From Pseudomonas sp. KU26590 (GTDB lineage: Bacteria; Pseudomonadota; Gammaproteobacteria; Pseudomonadales; Pseudomonadaceae): a stretch of 64,000 bases of DNA. The stretch is taken from the NCBI RefSeq assembly GCF_026153515.1, contig NZ_CP110644.1:3315501-3379500 (forward strand). Direction: 5' to 3'. Below are positions 59,993-64,000 of the stretch, piece after piece. The number at the start of each line of letters is the position of its first letter. Within the stretch, counting starts at the first letter, position 1. The notes beneath the pieces are model-generated. The model did not search any database and was not told the origin of the DNA. It was given only the letters and a program-made list of their open reading frames with translations. Position numbers and translations under genes: made by a program.

Positions 59993-62239
59993 TCACCGCC
60001 TGTTTGCCACAAGCAACGCCAGAGCATCCTCGGCCAGCACCGGCGTGCTGAGCAGGAAACCCTGGGCATAGGGGCAGCCCAGCTCCCTGAGCTGGTCGAG
60101 CTGGCCAAGGGTTTCGACGCCCTCGGCGACAATGGCCAGGTCCAGTGCCTTCCCCAGAGACAGAATACTTTGGACGATGGCCACGCTGCGTTCATGTTTC
60201 ATCATGCGCGAGACAAATGACCGGTCTATCTTGATGGCGTCGATGGGGTAGCGGTCGATGTAGCCAAGGGAGCTGTAGCCGGTACCGAAATCGTCCAGCG
60301 CAATGCGAATCCCTTGAGCGCGAAGGTCTTCGAGCGTCTTCGCCACCATCTCCGGTTCATGCAGGAACACGGACTCGGTGATCTCGATCTGCAAGGCGCG
60401 GGGATCGAATCCGGTCTCTTCCATAATCCTGGCGACCTGAAGGGCGAAGTCCTTACGGTTGAGTTCAACCCCGGACACGTTCACGTTCAGTTTGATACTG
60501 TCCGGCCCGGCAGCCTCATCCCATTTTTTGACTTCGCGACAGGCGTTGCGCATCACCCACAGGCCAAGGTCGCAAATGACGCCAATGTCCTCGGCCACGC
60601 CGATGAACACATCAGGGGCGATAATGCCCAGGGTCGAATGGCGCCATCTCACCAGGGCTTCGACGCCCACGATCATTTCAGTGGTGATGGAATAGATCGG
60701 TTGGTACACCAGATAGAACTCTTCGCGGGCAATCGCATGCTTGAGCGCGTTCTGCATCACCAGCATGTCGATGGAGGCCTGGCGCATCGAGAGGTCGAAA
60801 ACCGCCCAGCTGCCACGGCCTTTCTTTTTGGCGGCGTACATCGCCACGTCCGCATCACGGATCAGGTCTTCGGCGGTCCGGTGTTGGACATCCAGCGTGG
60901 CGATGCCGATGCTGCAGGAGATAAAGAGTTGTTGCCCATCAATGGCAGTCGGCAAGCTGAGGGCGTGGGTCACGCGCTTCGCGGTCTCGATCGCCTGTTC
61001 CTGGTGGCCTTCGTCGGTCAGCAGTATCGCGAACTCATCGCCTCCGATGCGCGCTATCACCGCCGTGGGATCGATGCACTCACTCAGGCGCTGGGCAACG
61101 CTTTTGAGCAAGGTGTCGCCCGCATGATGCCCCATGCCGTCGTTGACGTACTTGAATCGATCCAGATCCAGGTACAACACCGTCGCCGCGCCAGGCTGTT
61201 CCGTGTCCCCCTTGCTCAAGGCCGAATGGATGCGGGCCATGAAATAGCCCCGGTTCTTGAGCCTCGTCAGTTCGTCATGAAACGCAGCGTAGGACAACTC
61301 GTCCTGAATACGCTCTCGCTCGATCAGCCGCGACTCAAGCGCGACACGTTCCTCACGGTCGAGCTGGGCTTGTCGAAAGTGCCGCTCGGCGTCTTTGCGC
61401 TCGGTGATGTCGCGTTGTACGGACACCCAGTGGGTGAACCAGCCTTTCTCGTTTGCGACGGGCACAATGCTCAGCTGCACCCAGAACTGGGTGCCGTCCC
61501 GGCGCGTGTTGATGAGCTCGACTTCCACGGGGTCCCAGCGTTGCAGCGCTTCTCTTATCTTCTGCAGCGTTTTGCGATCGGTCTCGGGGCATTGCAGAAT
61601 CCGCGGCGTCTTGCCCATGACTTCGTCGAGGCTGAACCCGGTAGTGGTCAGGAACGCCGGGTTGCAATACACGATGCGCGGCCCCGGCAAATCGATGGGC
61701 TCGGCCTCGGTAATCAGGATGGCGTCCTTGGCGTTGACCACCACCGATTCCAGCAAGCGCAGGCGCTCGATCACCGCTGATCCACCCGACGGATGAGTGG
61801 GGTTCATCTTCAGCGAGTCGTACAGGTCGGCTGCATGGGTTTGCAGGCCATAGATGTGCGCGGCGCTGAGTCGTTTATAGGGACGCGGGATTGTCATCAG
61901 TACCGCACCGGTCAGCACTGCGTCGCCATCGCGGATGGCAACGCAGACCAGCGACTCGTTGACCACTCGATCAAGCCCGGCAGGCAGCGCAGCGTCGGCG
62001 GGCATGGCCTCGCCAACGTCGACAACATCGCCGTAGGACAACACCATCTTTAACCAGCCACCGGTGATTGCGTCTGCACGCACCGCCGGCGCGCTGCCAC
62101 AGGTCGCCACCGTGTGCCACTGCTCGTCGTCTCGCAATATCAGGATGGCGCCCGACGCCCCGGTCAGATGGGAAGCCGCGTCCAGAAAATGACCCAAAAC
62201 TTCATGATTCTTTAAACCGAGGTGAGCCTTGACGGCCAT
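59993..62239 (-). CDS. GAF-PAS-GGDEF-EAL c-di-GMP protein
   Basis: 748 aa cytoplasmic protein without membrane helices. GAF-like domain (~8-145), PAS domain (~160-285 with ILITEAEPIDLPGPRIVYCN and a PAC motif ending SVQRDITERKDAE), GGDEF (signature 399-403) and EAL (527-529, ITESVFLH, DDFGTGYSSLGY intact). Both enzymatic signatures are present. The start is uncertain: ATGs 62245 and 62239 are close and AGGTAA suits the latter. The frame is open to 62473 but that stretch looks non-coding. Confidence 0.92.
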   Translation of the reverse strand: MAVKAHLGLKNHEVLGHFLDAASHLTGASGAILILRDDEQWHTVATCGSAPAVRADAITGGWLKMVLSYGDVVDVGEAMPADAALPAGLDRVVNESLVCVAIRDGDAVLTGAVLMTIPRPYKRLSAAHIYGLQTHAADLYDSLKMNPTHPSGGSAVIERLRLLESVVVNAKDAILITEAEPIDLPGPRIVYCNPAFLTTTGFSLDEVMGKTPRILQCPETDRKTLQKIREALQRWDPVEVELINTRRDGTQFWVQLSIVPVANEKGWFTHWVSVQRDITERKDAERHFRQAQLDREERVALESRLIERERIQDELSYAAFHDELTRLKNRGYFMARIHSALSKGDTEQPGAATVLYLDLDRFKYVNDGMGHHAGDTLLKSVAQRLSECIDPTAVIARIGGDEFAILLTDEGHQEQAIETAKRVTHALSLPTAIDGQQLFISCSIGIATLDVQHRTAEDLIRDADVAMYAAKKKGRGSWAVFDLSMRQASIDMLVMQNALKHAIAREEFYLVYQPIYSITTEMIVGVEALVRWRHSTLGIIAPDVFIGVAEDIGVICDLGLWVMRNACREVKKWDEAAGPDSIKLNVNVSGVELNRKDFALQVARIMEETGFDPRALQIEITESVFLHEPEMVAKTLEDLRAQGIRIALDDFGTGYSSLGYIDRYPIDAIKIDRSFVSRMMKHERSVAIVQSILSLGKALDLAIVAEGVETLGQLDQLRELGCPYAQGFLLSTPVLAEDALALLVANRR

Positions 62240-62584
62240 GTGCATTACCTGAAAAAGGGGACGGGGTGCAAGGCGGTCATTCGACACCCGTAAAGATCGA
62301 AAAGACCAGGAGCAGCCGGATAGAAGATCCGCGGCCCCTGGTGAGGCGCTAGCAGCTTCGGTATCGGCGAGTCGGCGAAGTTCAACAGGACGATCTGGCA
62401 ACACCTGACTCGAATCCGGGGAATGAGTGCGGGCAGTCCATGATTTCAACCTAACATCATAGTGCCTGCGCACTGATGGGAAATATCACTCAATGGCACA
62501 GGGTTCTAGCGTTGCACGCGCTTGGAGCCTGATGTCTGAAAGGTTCCAAAGTTATACAGGAAAAAATAAATGTACAACCCTGCC

Positions 62585-62612
62585 TAAAGTTAATCGCACC
62601 CTCTGCCGATGC
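62585..62612 (+). promoter_or_regulatory. FliA (sigma28)-like promoter of the chemoreceptor gene
   Basis: TAAAGTTA-(12 bp)-GCCGATGC closely fits the sigma28 consensus TAAAGTTT-N11-GCCGATAA. It lies about 160 bp upstream of a chemoreceptor gene, the usual FliA regulon member. The rest of the gap 62240-62769 shows no gene. Confidence 0.6.
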
Positions 62613-62769
62613 GAATAGGCCAGCACATAAGCTTCGTCTGGCCGGGTCACTTGGAACTGGCTCTCAACCTCGCCCTGGATGACGACACCTTACCTTTGTA
62701 GGCAACTGCGGTTGCCCGAACTATTTTTCGCCGGGCGGATTGATTGCGTGATGGCGTTTGAGGCTGGAA

Positions 62770-64000
62770 ATGGCAGTGGCATCGAGATTTTTAGACAACA
62801 TCAAGGTTTCCCGGAAGCTGGGGATCGGCTTTGGCATTCTGCTGCTGGCCGTCCTGGCGGTGGCGTTCGTCGGTTACACCAGTAACAACCTCCTCGTGGA
62901 TCGCCTGAACACTACGCGCTTGACCGGTACGCTCAATGATGCAGCGCAAGATATGCGCCTTTCCGAAAAACAGTACGAAGCGTCAGCTGATCAAGGCGCC
63001 CTTGACGCCTATCACACACAGCTCAGTGCGCTGCAAGCGCTGACCGCCCAGGCACTGCTGACGATGAAAAGGGCCGAGAGCCAACAAGCGCTGGCGCAAC
63101 TGCAAGCCAGTACCGCGTCTTACGATCAAAAGGTCAATCGCCTCGTAGACACCGACAAGTCCACCAGCGGTGCGCTGAAGCCGCTTGGAGCATTGTCCGA
63201 CAAGTTTGTCGACACCTTCTCCAGAATGCTTGAAACCACCACCGCCACCGCCTTGGGGCAACCCGGGGTCGAGCGTGTCACCGAGCTGCGCACGGTGGCC
63301 GACTTGCGCAATGGCATGACGATGTTTCGTCTCGTGCTGCGCCGCTACATCGCGGTTCAAGACACCACCAACAAAAAGCTGCTCATGGACACGACCGACT
63401 CGTTCCTGAGCAACATCAGCAAAGCCCGTACCAGCCTGCCTGCCGAACTGTCCAGCCAACTGGACGACGCCTATGCCGGGATGCGTCAGTACCGCGACGT
63501 GCTGGTTCAAGTCTCTGCTCTGTTCGAGCAGAAGCAGAGCCTGCGCCAGCAAGTGGATCAAGAAAGCGAGGCCATGGATAAAATCCTGACCGGCTTGATG
63601 GACACCCAGCAACGCCTGGCCCTTGCCGATCAACACGATGCATTGATTCAGGTGCTGATTCTGACCCTGTTTGCGCTGGTGGTAGGGCTCCTTGCTTCCG
63701 TCATCATCTCTCGTCAAATCACCACGCCGCTTGCGCTGACGGTCGATCTGGCACGCCGCATCGCCAAAGGCGACCTCACCGTGCAGGCCAAATCCACGCG
63801 CCGCGATGAGCTGGGCGACCTTCAGAATGCCGTGCAAGACATGGCGCAAAATCTCAACACGCTGGTGCAGGGCATCGGTGGTGGCGTGACCCGGATTTCG
63901 AGCTCTGCCGAGAAGCTGTCCGCCATGAGTGAGCAGACCAGCGCCGGTGTTCGTCAGCAAAAAGTCGAAGTGGACCAGGTGGCCACCGCCATGCATGAGA
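62770..64000 (+). CDS. Methyl-accepting chemotaxis protein, C-terminal part beyond the window
   Basis: 410 residues are visible. TM1 near residues 20-38 (IGFGILLLAVLAVAFVGY), then a ~250-residue all-helical periplasmic domain, rich in Gln, Leu and Ala, of the helical bimodular (HBM) kind. TM2 follows (VLILTLFALVVGLLASVIIS), then a HAMP domain (RQITTPLALTVDLARRIAKG) and the start of the signalling helix. HBM receptors sense organic acids and purines. The methylation and signalling tip lie outside the window. A FliA-like promoter precedes it. Confidence 0.93.
   Translation, partial: MAVASRFLDNIKVSRKLGIGFGILLLAVLAVAFVGYTSNNLLVDRLNTTRLTGTLNDAAQDMRLSEKQYEASADQGALDAYHTQLSALQALTAQALLTMKRAESQQALAQLQASTASYDQKVNRLVDTDKSTSGALKPLGALSDKFVDTFSRMLETTTATALGQPGVERVTELRTVADLRNGMTMFRLVLRRYIAVQDTTNKKLLMDTTDSFLSNISKARTSLPAELSSQLDDAYAGMRQYRDVLVQVSALFEQKQSLRQQVDQESEAMDKILTGLMDTQQRLALADQHDALIQVLILTLFALVVGLLASVIISRQITTPLALTVDLARRIAKGDLTVQAKSTRRDELGDLQNAVQDMAQNLNTLVQGIGGGVTRISSSAEKLSAMSEQTSAGVRQQKVEVDQVATAMHE

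Overview
The window looks like chromosome of a fluorescent-type Pseudomonas. The evidence is high GC throughout, an OprD-family porin, Pseudomonas-style REP doublets with the CTTCCCGGCTnAAGCCGG core, an AmiC/AmiR-type amide regulator pair, many c-di-GMP proteins and a lux-type promoter. No rRNA, tRNA, CRISPR array, prophage or intact insertion sequence was seen. The left end cuts a small exported protein and the right end cuts a chemoreceptor.

Layout from left to right. 1-3918 is a translationally coupled operon: thermostable-hemolysin family protein, acyl-adenylate synthetase, TenA/heme-oxygenase-like oxidase, SDR and an exported protein. A divergent cytochrome b561 follows. 4678-12583 is an amide/peptide uptake and formamidase operon. 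It is headed by AmiC- and ANTAR-type AmiR-like genes behind a leader that carries an intrinsic terminator and a sigma54-like promoter. 12845-16250 holds two arrays of REP-type tandem repeats around a LysR gene, a DMT transporter and a small gene. 16260-19450 pairs a PhnD-like periplasmic binding protein with a GGDEF-EAL membrane protein. 19600-23167 holds assorted metabolic genes. 23225-28541 is a MarR locus with a stand-alone AceE-type E1, a short E1-like protein without a TPP motif, and a GST. Three copies of TTGCA-NN-TGCAA lie in its promoters.

28580-33052 is a LuxR solo followed by a perfect lux box. The box drives a five-gene overlapping operon: PLP aminotransferase, PIN-like protein, DHDPS-type aldolase, heme-oxygenase-like diiron oxidase and small Rieske ferredoxin. 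I do not recognise this as a described pathway, and it is the best candidate for a new system. 33202-38671 holds a GGDEF-EAL protein, an MFS/CGNR-regulator pair with a palindromic operator, and an OprD porin.

39130-52619 is a large lactam/amide-nitrogen island. It has biotin carboxylase, BCCP, a BCCP-like protein without the biotinyl lysine, 5-oxoprolinase subunits PxpA, PxpB and PxpC, an SDR, a complete polar amino acid ABC transporter, an aminotransferase, an MFS exporter and a NAC-like LysR. Three transcription units in it share an ATAAG-N5-CTTAT site (ATA-N9-TAT) at an identical distance from the promoter. This implies one LysR regulon.

52795-64000 has a VOC protein, glutathione peroxidase, a thymidylate-kinase-like protein, three more c-di-GMP enzymes, glutathione-independent formaldehyde dehydrogenase, small gene remnants and a chemoreceptor behind a FliA-like promoter.
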